64,000 bases of DNA from SCTD01 sp963784675 (GCA_963784675.1 CAWASE010000002.1:248001-312000), one strand, 5' to 3'. Shown: positions 44,598-54,845, counted from the first letter of the stretch. The notes: generated from the letters alone by a model not told the origin. Made by a program: numbers and translations.

Positions 44598-44943
44598 CCG
44601 GGCCGGCAGCCGGGCTATGGGCGACCCCTTGCCGCCGGTGGCGAGCGGCTGGCGGCAGCACCCGGCCGCCTGCCCGCGCCTGCCGATCTTTGCGTCATCC
44701 CCAGCACGGGAGTGCTGGGGATGGCGCGAAGACTCTGGCCGGATGCCGCGGGCGACCGCAACGCCGGCATCCACCATGACCGCGGCTGCGAGGACCCCTC
44801 TCATGGCGCCGGCCCCGGGGCCATCCAGGCCTCAACGTCAGCAGCGGCCACGCCGTCCACCGCGCCGTCCACAGCGCTGAGCCCTGTCCACAGCTTGTCG
44901 CGGCGACCGGCACCCACCACCGCCCCGCGCCCAGGATGCGGAG
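44598..44943 (+). other. 346-bp intergenic region
   Basis: No gene is seen. It holds copy 2 of the CCCCAGCA hairpin (44689-44730). A CAGGAT box 6 nt before the ATG at 44944 may be a leaderless promoter for the DUF559 gene. Confidence 0.5.
44689..44730. repeat. Intergenic hairpin, copy 2 of the ATCCCCAGCA/TGCTGGGGAT element
   Basis: A 19-bp stem with two G-U pairs and a 4-nt loop (GGGA). The core CATCCCCAGCAC pairs with GTGCTGGGGATG. It lies after P2 and before the DUF559 gene. Confidence 0.88.
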
Positions 44944-45878
44944 ATGTCTACTGCTGCGGCGCTCCCCAGACCTGGTGTCCGTCCAGCTCGCCAGACCCCA
45001 CGATGGGCGGCGCTGGCGGATGCGCAGGAGGGCGTTCTCGGCCGACGGCAGGCGCGCCTGGCGGGACTGTCGGAGGACCAGTGGCAGTGGCGGCTGGACT
45101 CCGGGCGCTGGCAACGCCTGCTGCCGGGCGTGGTGGTCGTCCACACCGGTCCGGTGGGGGCGCGTCAGCGGGCGTGGGCCGCAACCTTGTACGCGGGTCC
45201 GGACGCTGCCGTGTCGGGCGACGCCGGCCGCTCCTGCACGGCATGCGCCTGGACGAGCCGCGTGATGTCGATCTGGCGCTCCCCACCCATCGCAGCGTGC
45301 GCGCGCAGCGCTTTCCCGACACCCCCACGCAGGCGCTGTCACCCGTGCGGGCGGGACGGGTACGCACGCACCGCGTCAGCGCCCTACCGGCTCTGCTGCA
45401 GCACGGACGGCAGCCCTCCGTCGTCCGGGCGTCGGCGGCGCTGCTGCACGCGGCAGCGTGGGCCGGCAGCGACCGCGCGGCGGAGTGGCGGATCGCCGCG
45501 GGGGTGCAGCAGCGGCTCGTCACGCCTGTCCTGCTGCGCGAGACGCTCGCGCTGCTGCCGCGGCTGCCGCGCCGCGACCTCGTCCGGACTGTCCTGGACG
45601 ACGTCGAGCTCGGCGCGCACGCCGCAAGCGAGCTGGACTTCCTGCGCTTCCTGCGCAGCTACCGCCTGCCCGCGCCGGACCAGCTGCAGCGACGGGTTCG
45701 GGTCGGCGCGACCTGCTACCTGGACGCCTGGTGGGAGCGACGGCGGGTCTGCGCCGAGGTCGACGGCGCGCACCACCGGTCGGCTGGGGTGTGGGAGGCG
45801 GACGTCCTGCGCGCCAACGACCTCGTCCTGCACGAGCGCCACGACCGCGTCCTGCTGCTCCGGCTACCTGCGTCATGA
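44944..45878 (+). CDS. DUF559 endonuclease-like protein with AbiEi-type N-terminus, apparent frameshift
   Basis: About 311 residues after correction. The N-terminal part (GRRQARLAGLSEDQWQWRLDSGRWQRLLPGVVVVHTGP) is the winged-helix region of the AbiEi-like/DUF559 proteins common in actinobacteria. The C-terminal part (LDAWWERRRVCAEVDGAHHRSAGVWEADVLRANDLV) is the Vsr-like DUF559 nuclease fold with the E-x-D. The two halves lie in different frames: one base is missing near 45226 (GDA then PLLHGMRLDEP). It is either broken or a sequencing error. The family is linked loosely to defence; no partner toxin gene is adjacent. Confidence 0.75.
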
Positions 45879-45952
45879 CCGTGAGCGCGTCGCCGCCCAG
45901 TTCGCCGCCGCGCTGCTGTGAGGTGGTAGGCCACCGCGCCGCGTGGCGGGTC

Positions 45953-45994
45953 TTCGCGCAATCCCCAGCAGCCGAGTGCTGGGGATTGCGCGAA
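45953..45994. repeat. Intergenic hairpin, copy 3 of the ATCCCCAGCA/TGCTGGGGAT element
   Basis: A perfect 18-bp stem (45953-45970 with 45977-45994) with a 6-nt loop, flush against the cysS stop at 46000. It lies between convergent genes and could terminate both. Confidence 0.9.
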
Positions 45995-45999
45995 CATCG

Positions 46000-47406
46000 T
46001 CACCCGGCCGACCACTCCTGGCCGTCGGCGGTGTCCTTGACCACGACACCCAGTGCGGCGAGCTCGTCGCGCAGCCGGTCCGAGGCGGCGAAGTCCTTGC
46101 CGGCCCGCGCGGCCGCGCGTTCCTCCAACAGCTCGGGCGCTCCCGCCGGCAGCGCTGCCGCCTCCACCGGCCGGCCCACGTCACGCGCGAGGTCCAGGCC
46201 CAGCAGGTGGTCGCACCAGGCGAAGGTCTCGAACTTCGCACCGTCGGCGGCGTCGGACTTCTCGAAGCGACGCAGCACCTGCAGAGCGCGGGGGGTGTCC
46301 AGGTCGTCCTCGAACGCCGCGAGCACCTCGTCGGCGACCGGTTGCGCCAGTGCCTGCGACGGCTGCTCGGCCCAGGCGGCCACGGCGGCGCGCCAACGCG
46401 TCAGGGTCTTGTCCGCGGCCGCGATCGCGTCCCACGACAGGTTCGCCTGCTGCCGGTACCGCGAGGACAAGAACGCCAGCCGCAGCGCCAGCGGATCGTG
46501 CCCGCGCTCGACGACGTCCGACACCAGCACGACGTTGCCCGTCGACTTGGCCATCTTGCGGCCCTCGAACAGCAGGTGCTCGCCGTGCACCCAGTGCCGC
46601 ACGACCTCGCCGCCGCCGACCGCGCTGTTGCTCTGCGCGCGCTCGTCCTCGTGGTGGGGGAAGCGCAGGTCGATGCCGCCGGTGTGGAGGTCGATGACCT
46701 CGCCGACCAGGTCCAGCGACATCGCCGAGCACTCGACGTGCCAGCCGGGGAAGCCCGCGCCCCAGGGCGAGTCCCAGGTCATCTCGCGGTTCGCGCCGGC
46801 CAGCTTCCACAGGGCCCAGTCGGCGTGGAAGCGCTTGCCGGTGGCGGCGGACTCGCCGGTGGCGCCGTGGCCGGCCCGCAGCTCGTCCAGCTTGTTGCCC
46901 GAGAGCGCGCCGTAGCCGTCGTAGGAGCGGGCGTCGAAGTAGACGGTGCCGTCCTCGCCGACGTAGGCGCTCCCGCCCTCGATCAGGCGCTCGATGAGGG
47001 CGATCATCGAGCCGATCCACTCCGAGGCGCGCGGGTAGGCGTCTGCGGGTCGGACGTTGAGCAACGACAGGTCGCGGTGGAACGCGTCCTCGTAGAAGCG
47101 CGCGATCGCGAACGGGCTCTTGTCCTCCAGCCGGGCCTGCGCCAGCAGCTTGTCCTCGCCGGTGGCGTCGACGGCGCTGTCGTCCTGCAGGTGTCCGACG
47201 TCGGTGATGTTCTGCACCAGCCGCACCCGCAGGCCGCGCCGTTCAGCCGTCCGGCGCACGAGGTCCGTGAGCAGGAAGGTGCGCAGGTTTCCGACGTGCG
47301 CGTAGCGATAGACCGTCGGGCCGCAGGCGTAGACGGTCAGCACACCGGGGGTCGCGGGCGACACCTCACGGACGGAACGGGTCATCGTGTCGGTCAGTCG
47401 CAGCAC
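46000..47406 (-). CDS. cysS: Cysteinyl-tRNA synthetase
   Basis: 468 residues, class I synthetase charging tRNA-Cys. The HIGH motif reads HVGN (37-40) within YACGPTVYRYAHVGN, the zinc Cys are Cys28 and the Cys in HVECSAM, with HHEDE, and the KMSKS motif reads KMAKSTGN. A DALR-type C-terminal half is present, so this is not the shorter mycothiol ligase MshC. The GTG at 47406 gives LRLTDTMTRSV, the normal N-terminus; longer ATG starts would extend into non-homologous sequence. The neighbours are not the usual cysS neighbours (ispF, rlmB), so it could be a second copy. Confidence 0.92.
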   Translation of the reverse strand: MLRLTDTMTRSVREVSPATPGVLTVYACGPTVYRYAHVGNLRTFLLTDLVRRTAERRGLRVRLVQNITDVGHLQDDSAVDATGEDKLLAQARLEDKSPFAIARFYEDAFHRDLSLLNVRPADAYPRASEWIGSMIALIERLIEGGSAYVGEDGTVYFDARSYDGYGALSGNKLDELRAGHGATGESAATGKRFHADWALWKLAGANREMTWDSPWGAGFPGWHVECSAMSLDLVGEVIDLHTGGIDLRFPHHEDERAQSNSAVGGGEVVRHWVHGEHLLFEGRKMAKSTGNVVLVSDVVERGHDPLALRLAFLSSRYRQQANLSWDAIAAADKTLTRWRAAVAAWAEQPSQALAQPVADEVLAAFEDDLDTPRALQVLRRFEKSDAADGAKFETFAWCDHLLGLDLARDVGRPVEAAALPAGAPELLEERAAARAGKDFAASDRLRDELAALGVVVKDTADGQEWSAG

Positions 47407-47642
47407 GCGGGCGAGCCTACGGCCGCCGCCCCGACCGGGCCCGGCGGGACGAGAGAGCCTGCCGCACAACGGTTGGGTCACAACAGTTCGGCAGGCGCGC
47501 GACGGTTCCGGGAACATCGCGGACATGGCGGCCACTACCTCGCGTACTCCCGCGGCGAGGTTGGACGTGGTCGTCGAAGACGGCTTCGTTGGGAGGTAGG
47601 GACCGCTTCCAGCGCGTCCCACGAGGCAAGCGGGGAGCTCTC

Positions 47643-50600
47643 ATGAGCGAACAGCGCGGCACGAGAAGAAGGAGGGCGCTCGCTGCCCTCGCAGCGACGG
47701 CGCTGGTGGCAGGCGGCCTGGCGGCGACGGGGTCGACCTCTGCGTCGGCAGCGCCGGGCGGAGACCTGCTCTACGGCCTGACCGCCGAGACCCGCAACGC
47801 GCCGAACGAGCACCTGGTCAGCTTTAGGGCCGAGACGCCCGGCACCCTGATCACCGACCTCACCATCACCGGGACCGGCGGCAAGGACCTGGTCTCTCTG
47901 GACGTGCGGCCGGCCACCGGTGAGCTCTACGTGCTCGCCTACCAGAACAGCGGCTCCACCCCCATCACCAAGTCGGGCCGGCTGTTCGTCGTCGACCCGC
48001 TGACCGGCGCCGCGACCCAGCGCGGCCTTGCCCTCACGCCCTCGTTGGAGGGTGAGCAGTTCGGCTTCGACGTCGACCCGGTCACCGACCTGGGTCGCAT
48101 CACCAGCGACACCGGTCAGCACCTGCTCGTCGACCTGGACGAGGGCGGCCCCTCGCTGGGGCGCAAGATCAACGGCAGCCGCCAGCAACCGGCCGTGTCC
48201 TACCCGACCGGCGACGCCGGTGCGGGCAGCACGCCGAAGGTGGCCTCGCTCGGCCACTTCGGCAGCCGGGCCAGCGCCCCCGTCACCGAGCTCGTCGGCA
48301 TCGACGTCGGTCGCGGCTCGTTGGTGCGCGTAACACCCTCCGGCTCCTTGACGACGCGCGGCCCGCTCGGCGTGACCAACCTGCTGCGGGCTGGGCTCGA
48401 CCTGTCACCCCGCAACGACGTGGGGTGGGCCGCGCTGACGACCCAGCCGTCGGCCGGGGCCACCCTGCGCGAGCTCTACCTCCTCGATCCGACGACCGGG
48501 CAGGCGACCAGGGTCGGACCCTTCGGTGACAGCAGCACCGCCGTGAACTCCCGGCAGGTCGAGGACGTCGCCGTGGCCACTCCCGTCTTCACCAGCGCTC
48601 CGGCCGAGGTCACCGAGGGCGGCAGCACTGCGGTCACCGTCGTGCGGCACGGGGACGCCGCCGACAGCGCGGTCGTCGCCTTCTCGCTCAGCGACAACAC
48701 CGGTACGGCCGGCAGCGACGCGAAGCCGACCTCCGGCTCGCTGGCCTTCGCCGCCGGGGAGCGGAGCAAGACCTTCCCGTTGGTCACCAACCAGGACGAC
48801 TGGACCGAGGGTGCCGAGTTCCTGCAGGTCGACCTCACCACGAGCGGCCCCGGCTACCGGGGCGCGCCCGGGACGGCGCTCATCAGGGACGACGAGAGCG
48901 GCAAGGCCTTCGGCCTCGTGCAGCAGACCAGCAGCAACCGGATCACGGTCTTCAGCGTCAACACTCCCGAGGACCAGAGCGACGAGCGCAACTTCGCCAG
49001 CTTGGGCTTCCGCACCGGTGAGGACCTGGTGGCGATCGACGTGCGGCCCTCGACCGGTGTCCTCTACGGGGTCGGCCACAAGACGGGCGGCACCGAGACC
49101 AGCTCGCTCTACACGCTGTCGGTCCCGTCCACAGTGGGTGGCCAGGCGACGGCGACGCTCGTTGGCGCGCTCTCCGCGCCCCTGCCGGGCCCGGTCATCG
49201 GCGCAGACTTCGACCCGGTCGCCGACCGGCTCCGGATCGTGACCGCGGACGGCACCAACGTCCTGGTCAACCCCAACACCGGTGCGGCCACCCAGTCGAC
49301 GACGCAGACGGCGCTGGCCTACGCCGCCGGCGACGCGAACGCCGGCAAGGCTCCGGAGGTCACTGCGCTGGGCAGCACCGGGAGCAGCAGCACCGCGCCC
49401 ACGGCCACGACGGCGTTCGGCGTCGACACCGCGCAGGCGGTGCTGGTCCGGGTCGATCCTGCCGCCGGTGGGGTGCTCAGGACCGTCGGTCCGCTGGACG
49501 TCGGTCCGCTGGAGCGGGTCAGCGGGCTGGACCTGTCCGCGGCTGGTGACACCCCGTTCGGTGCGCTCGCTCGGGCCCGGATCCTGGAGACCGACGACAG
49601 GGCGGGCAGGCCCGCCGTGCCGTCGTCGCTGTTCCGGATCGACCTCACGACCGGCGACGCCTCCGAGCTGGGCCGGTTCGGCACGCCGACCTCAGGTGGC
49701 ACGGTGGTCAATCTCGCTCTGGCCTCGGTCGAGCCGTCGACGAACCCGCCGCCGGCCGCGCCCTCGCCCAGCCCGAGACCGTCGACGAGCGCGAGCCCGT
49801 CGACGAGCGCGAGCCCGTCGACGAGCGCCAGCCCGTCGACCAGCGCGAGCGCCTCGCCGTCGACCAGCGCCTCGCCGAGCCCGACGCCTTCGGCGCAGGG
49901 CGTCAGCGGCAAGCTCCACCCGGTGACCCCCAGCCGCCTGCTGGACACCCGGTCGTCGTCTGCGGTGCGCGCCGGCAGCGACCGGCTGCTGCGGGTACTG
50001 GGCAGCGGAGGAGTGCCGGCCAGCGGCGTCTCGGCCGTGGTGCTCAACGTGACGGTCACCCAGGGATCGGTCCGGGGTGACCTGCAGGTGTACCCGGCCG
50101 GGCAGAAGCCGGCCGTCCGCACGTCGAACCTGAACTACGCCCAGGGTCAGACGGTCGCCGTGCAGGTCCAGACCGGCGTCGGCAGCGGCGGTCAGGTGGC
50201 GCTGTCGGTCAACAGCGGTGCCGCACAGGTGATCGTCGACGTCTTCGGCTGGTACGGCGACGCCACGGACACCGGCGGCAGCGGCTACACGGCGCTCGCG
50301 CCCTCCCGGCTGCTCGACACCCGGGCCACCGGCGCCGGCGGACCGGTGCGGAGCGGTTCGGACCGTGTCGTGCGGGTCGCCGGCCGCAACGGTGTCCCGT
50401 CGGACGCCACCGCGGTGGTGCTGAACGCGACGGTGCTCGGCACGCCCGGAGGCGCCGACCTGCAGGTCTACCCCTCGGGCAACCGGCCGACGCAGCGCAC
50501 CAGCAACATCAACGTCGCCAGGGGCGCCACGGTGGCCAACGCCGTCGTGTCGCCGCTCGGAGGCGGCAGCCTGGTGCTGTCGATCAGCCAGGCCACCGGG

Positions 50601-51011
50601 CACGTGATCCTGGACGTGCTGGGCTACTACAGCCCGGACGGCCCGGCCCGGTTCATCCCGCTCGTCCCGCAGCGGATCTTCGACAGCCGGGACACGCGCG
50701 ACAACCCGATCCGTGCGGGCGCAGACCGCACCGTCGCGGTCCGCGGCGGGTCGACGACGGTGCCGGCCGACGCGGTGGCCACCGTGCTCGGTGTGACGGC
50801 GACCGGCGCCTCCAAGGCGCAGGACGTGCAGCTGTACCCGGTCGGCAGCCGGCCGGCGCAGCGCACCTCCACCCTGAACCTGCAGCCCGGCCAGGCGGTG
50901 GCGAACCTCGCCATCGCGACGGTCGGCTCGGGCGGGCAGGTCGTCGTCTCGGTCTCGCAGGGGAGCGTCCAGGTGATCCTGGACGCGGTCGGCTACTTCA
51001 CGACCCGGTAG
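47643..51011 (+). CDS. P3: giant secreted DUF4394-Calx-beta-DUF4394 protein with triple LDTR module
   Basis: 1122 residues. Signal peptide about 1-37 (RRRALAALAATALVAGG ... ASA). A first DUF4394 domain (about 39-310) has GGDLLYGLT, SLDVRPATGELYVL and FGFDVDPVTDLGRI. A Calx-beta-like domain follows (about 315-415: VTEGGSTAVTVVRHGD, DDESG), then a second DUF4394 (about 416-690) with AIDVRPSTGVLYGV. A Ser/Pro/Thr linker (about 700-755) leads to three LDTR modules. GGGGAG lies 6 nt before the ATG. DUF4394 is probably a beta-propeller; function unknown. The next gene is a paralog of the same layout. Confidence 0.87.
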   Translation: MSEQRGTRRRRALAALAATALVAGGLAATGSTSASAAPGGDLLYGLTAETRNAPNEHLVSFRAETPGTLITDLTITGTGGKDLVSLDVRPATGELYVLAYQNSGSTPITKSGRLFVVDPLTGAATQRGLALTPSLEGEQFGFDVDPVTDLGRITSDTGQHLLVDLDEGGPSLGRKINGSRQQPAVSYPTGDAGAGSTPKVASLGHFGSRASAPVTELVGIDVGRGSLVRVTPSGSLTTRGPLGVTNLLRAGLDLSPRNDVGWAALTTQPSAGATLRELYLLDPTTGQATRVGPFGDSSTAVNSRQVEDVAVATPVFTSAPAEVTEGGSTAVTVVRHGDAADSAVVAFSLSDNTGTAGSDAKPTSGSLAFAAGERSKTFPLVTNQDDWTEGAEFLQVDLTTSGPGYRGAPGTALIRDDESGKAFGLVQQTSSNRITVFSVNTPEDQSDERNFASLGFRTGEDLVAIDVRPSTGVLYGVGHKTGGTETSSLYTLSVPSTVGGQATATLVGALSAPLPGPVIGADFDPVADRLRIVTADGTNVLVNPNTGAATQSTTQTALAYAAGDANAGKAPEVTALGSTGSSSTAPTATTAFGVDTAQAVLVRVDPAAGGVLRTVGPLDVGPLERVSGLDLSAAGDTPFGALARARILETDDRAGRPAVPSSLFRIDLTTGDASELGRFGTPTSGGTVVNLALASVEPSTNPPPAAPSPSPRPSTSASPSTSASPSTSASPSTSASASPSTSASPSPTPSAQGVSGKLHPVTPSRLLDTRSSSAVRAGSDRLLRVLGSGGVPASGVSAVVLNVTVTQGSVRGDLQVYPAGQKPAVRTSNLNYAQGQTVAVQVQTGVGSGGQVALSVNSGAAQVIVDVFGWYGDATDTGGSGYTALAPSRLLDTRATGAGGPVRSGSDRVVRVAGRNGVPSDATAVVLNATVLGTPGGADLQVYPSGNRPTQRTSNINVARGATVANAVVSPLGGGSLVLSISQATGHVILDVLGYYSPDGPARFIPLVPQRIFDSRDTRDNPIRAGADRTVAVRGGSTTVPADAVATVLGVTATGASKAQDVQLYPVGSRPAQRTSTLNLQPGQAVANLAIATVGSGGQVVVSVSQGSVQVILDAVGYFTTR
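49912..51008 (+). repeat. Triple LDTR module of P3
   Basis: Three modules opening RLLDTR, RLLDTR and RIFDSR and ending DVFGWY, DVLGYY and DAVGYF. The middle DLQVYP reads DVQLYP in the third copy. Confidence 0.9.
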
Positions 51012-51076
51012 CCATGACCAGGTAGTCACGACCCGGTAGTCACGACCAGGTGGTCGCGACGAGGCGGTCGCGACGA
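51007..51076. repeat. Five 14-nt tandem repeats at the P3 stop
   Basis: Units of the form GGTAGTCACGACCA / GGTGGTCGCGACGA run head to tail. The first unit contains the TAG stop of P3, so the array grew across the end of the gene. Two or three units are nearly identical. Confidence 0.8.
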
Positions 51077-51098
51077 GGTGAGCGCGCCGGTACGACCC

Positions 51099-51130
51099 GA
51101 GAGCGGTCCGCCTGCCGGCGGGCCGCTCTC
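51099..51130 (+). terminator. Terminator-like hairpin after P3
   Basis: A 14-bp stem (51099-51112 with 51117-51130, one G-U pair) with a 4-nt loop TGCC. It lies in the 449-bp gap between P3 and P4. The rest of the gap (51131-51460) holds no gene I can support and should contain the P4 promoter. Confidence 0.7.
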
Positions 51131-51460
51131 GCGCGCGCCGGTCCGCCACGACGAGGTCAAACGGCGCCCGATCGCCTGGAGCCCGGGCCGTACGCGGACC
51201 CGCCGTGCCGCAGACCACCGGGTCGCTCGCCCTGCCGTGGCGACGGCACCGTGCCGCCCGAGCGTGCGGGCGCCCCCTTTGCCACCTTTCGTTGCGGATC
51301 TGTGATCATGGACGGACCGACCCTGCCGGTGTAGGAACGTCCTCTTACCTGCGTGCCACTGCTGTGGCCACGCGTCACAGGCGGGGCACGGGCGCCACCT
51401 TCGGGGGGTCTGCACCTGCGACCTGCGGCGACCGTCCCGTCCTCGATCCCTAGGAGCCCG

Positions 51461-54400
51461 GTGTCCCCCGGAAAGCACACGACAGCCAAGCGGTCCATCG
51501 CCGCAGTGGCGTCCCTATCCCTGGTGGCAGGTGCCGCGGCGCTGCTCGCCGCCCCCGCCTCCGCCGCCGCTGGCGGTGACCTCGTCTACGGCCTCACGAC
51601 CACCGACCAGCTGACCAGCTTCCGGGCGCAGACCCCCGGCACTGCGATCGCGACCAACGCGATCACGGGCACCGCGTCTGGAACCGACATCGTCGGGATC
51701 GACGTGCGTCCGGCCACCGGCGAGCTGTACGCGCTCGGGGTCACCGGCACGAGCACCACGACCCAGAACGGTCAGCTGTACAAGATCAACCCGGCGACCG
51801 GTGCCGCCACCTCCGTCGGTACGCCGATCACGCCGGCCTTCACGGCCCAGGGCGGCCAGCCGCTGCAGTACGGCTTCGACTTCAACCCCACCGTCGACCG
51901 CATCCGCATCGTCGACAACGCGGACCAGAACCTGCGGGTCAACCCCGACAACGGTGGCGCCTCGGCCGTGACGGCCCCGAGCACCACCAGCGACGGCACG
52001 CTCGCCTACGGCTCCGGCGACACGAACAACTTCGCTGACCCGAACGTCATCGCGGCGGGCTACACCAACAGCGTCTCGGGCGCCACCAGCACGGTGCTGT
52101 ACGACATCGACAAGGGCACCACCGGTGCCACGCCGCGTCCGCCGCAGCTGGTGCAGCAGAACCCGGCCAACGCCGGCACCCTGAACACCGTCGGCAGCCT
52201 GGCCCTGCCCAGCAACGCTGTGCTGCAGAACGCCGGGCTGGATGTCTCGCCCAACGGCAACACCGCCTACGCGGCGCTGACGGCCGTGTTCAGCTCCGCA
52301 GCCACCCCGCCGGTGGTCGCCACCGACTACGCGCTGTACACGGTGAACCTGGCCACCGGCGCTGCCACGCGCGTCGCCGCGTTCGCCGGCACCGTCGAGG
52401 ACATCGCCGTCTCCAGCTCGGTCTTCGTGGCCGGCACGGCGACCCCGAACCCGGTCACCGAGGGCGGCGCGACCACCGTCACGGTCAGCCGCCAGGGCGA
52501 CACCGCCGACGCCGCCACGGTCACCTACGCGCTGACCGACGGCACCGGCACGGCGGGCAGCGACATCGGCCCGGCGTCCGGCACCATCACCTTCCCGGCC
52601 AACAGCGCCACCGCCACGGTGGTCCTGCAGACCGCGCAGGACGACTTCACCGAGGGCCCCGAGACGGTGAGCTTCCTCCTCACCGGCGCCTCGGTCGGCA
52701 CCGTCGCGCCGAGCACCGTCGTCCTCACCATCACCGATGACGAGCCCGGTCGCGTCTTCGGCCTCGTGCCGGGCACGCAGAGCACGGTTCCCGGTGCACC
52801 TGCCGCGAACAGCCTCACGCTGTTCAGCGTCAACGCTCCGGGCAACCAGAGCGACAAGCGCGCGATCAACGGTATCGACGGCAACGACCGCCTGGAGGCG
52901 ATCGACGTGCGTCCCGCCACCGGCATCGTCTACGCGATCGCCACCCGGCAGAACGTGCTGCCGCCCATCAACCCGGCGCGCACCTCGCTGTACCGGCTGC
53001 CGGTCAGCGGCCCGGCGGGCACGCCCATCACTGCCGTCCGCGTCGGTGAGATCACCCCGACCCTGACCGGCACGACGTTCGACATCGGGTTCAACCCGAC
53101 CGTCGACCGCCTGCGGGTCGTCGGCAACAACGGTCAGAACCTGCGGGTCAACGTCGATGACGCCACGACGGCCGTCGACGGTGTGCTCGCCTACGCCTCG
53201 GGCGACGCCAACGCCGGCAAGACGCCCGCCGTCAACGCCGTCGACTACACCAACAGCGTCAGCGCGACCCCGACCACCACGCTGCTGTACGACATCGACA
53301 CCACGCAGGACGTCCTCGCGACGCAGAACCCGGCCAACACGGGGACGCTGAACACGGTCGGCCCGCTCGGCATCGGTGACGTCACCGCGGTCGCGGGTCT
53401 GGACATCTCGGCCGCCGGCAACTCGGCGTTCGCGAACCTGCAGACCGCTGCGGTGGCCACGACCACCACCACCACCGGCGCCCCGGCCACCCGCCCGGCG
53501 CTGTACCGGGTCAACCTCGGTACCGGCAGGGCGACCAACCTCGGTCAGCTCGCTGTCTCGGGTGCGGCCACGGCCGCCGCCGGCACGGACAGCGACATCA
53601 CCGACATCGCCCTGGTGAGCACGGCCGCCTCGACGATGCCGCCGCCCAACGCCTCGCCGAGCCCGTCGACCTCGCCGTCGGCGACGCCGACCGCGACAGC
53701 CAGCCCGAGCCCGTCGGCGACGCCGACCGCAGGCGCCGGGCGCTTCCACCCGCTGCAGCCGCAGCGCATCCTGGACACCCGTACCTCGCCGAACGTCAAG
53801 GTGGCGGCCGGCAACGACCGCGCCGTCCAGGTCACCGGCCAGGGCGGCGTCCCGAGCTTCCGGCGTCTCCTCGGTGGTCCTGAACGTCACCGTCACGCAG
53901 GGCTCGCTGCGCGGCGACCTGCAGGTGTATCCGACCGGTCAGCGGCCGGCCGTCCGTACGTCCAACCTGAACTTCTTCGCCGGGCAGACCGTGCCGGTGC
54001 AGGTGCAGCTGGGCGTCGGAACCGGTGGACAGGTGAACGTGTCGGTCAACACCGGCAACGTGCACGTGATCGTCGACGTGTTCGGCTACTACGGCGACGC
54101 CACCGACACCCTCCCGGGCAGCGGCTACACCGCCAACCAGCCGCAGCGTCTGCTGGACACCCGCACCAACAACAACCCGGTCGTCGCGGGCAACGACCAG
54201 CAGATCCAGGTCACCGGCAACGCCGGGGTGCCGGCGAACGCGACCGCGGTCGCCTTCAACGCCACCCTGCTCGGCACGCCGGCCAACGCCGACCTGCAGA
54301 TCTACCCGGTCGGCAACCGACCGGCACAGCGCACCAGCAACCTGAACATCGCCCGCGGCCTCACCAAGGCCAACGCGGTGGTCACGGCGCTGGGCAGCAA

Positions 54401-54845
54401 CGGTCAGGTCGGCCTGTCCATCAGCCAGAACCGCGCTTCCGTGGTGCTGGACGTGCTCGGCTACTACAGCGCGGACAGCCTCGGCCGGTTCGTGCCGCTG
54501 CAGCCGCAGCGCATCTTCGACACCCGCAACGCGGGTGACGCACCGGCCGTCCGGGCCGGCGCCGACCGTCGCGTCGTGGTCCGTGGCCAGGGCGGGGTGC
54601 CGGCGAACGCGACGGCCGCCGTGCTCAGCGTCACCTCCACCGGCGCGGGCGCCTCGCTCGACCTGCAGGTCTTCCCGACCGGCAACCGTCCGGCGCAGCG
54701 CACCAGCACCCTGAACCTGCGTCAGGGTGAGGCGGTCGCGAACCTCGCGGTCGCGACGCTCGGAGCCAACGGTGACATCACGCTGTCGGTCTCGACCAGC
54801 TCTGCCCAGGTGATCCTCGACGTCGTCGGGTACATCACCAGCTAG
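51461..54845 (+). CDS. P4: giant secreted DUF4394-Calx-beta-DUF4394 protein with triple LDTR module, apparent frameshift
   Basis: About 1127 residues after correction; tandem paralog of P3. Signal peptide about 1-37 (TTAKRSIAAVASLSLVAGAAALLAAPASA). A DUF4394 domain with VGIDVRPATGELYAL and YGFDFNPTVDRIRIV is followed by a Calx-beta domain (VTEGGATTVTVSRQGD) and a second DUF4394 (AIDVRPATGIVYAI, DIGFNPTVDRLRVV), then a short Ser/Pro/Thr linker and three LDTR modules. One extra A near 53855 shifts the frame inside the first module (GGVP then ASGVSSVVLNV). Without it the ORF is intact to 54845. The GTG start follows AGGAG by 4-5 nt. Both DUF4394 copies keep N-P-T-V-D-R-hydrophobic-R blocks better than P3 does. 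Confidence 0.85.
53740..54842 (+). repeat. Triple LDTR module of P4
   Basis: Three modules opening RILDTR, RLLDTR and RIFDTR and ending DVFGYY, DVLGYY and DVVGYI. The first carries the apparent one-base insertion. Confidence 0.88.

Noticed and set aside
46000..47406. Mycothiol ligase MshC instead of CysS
   Set aside because: Length of 468 residues and a full C-terminal tRNA-binding half fit CysS; MshC is shorter.
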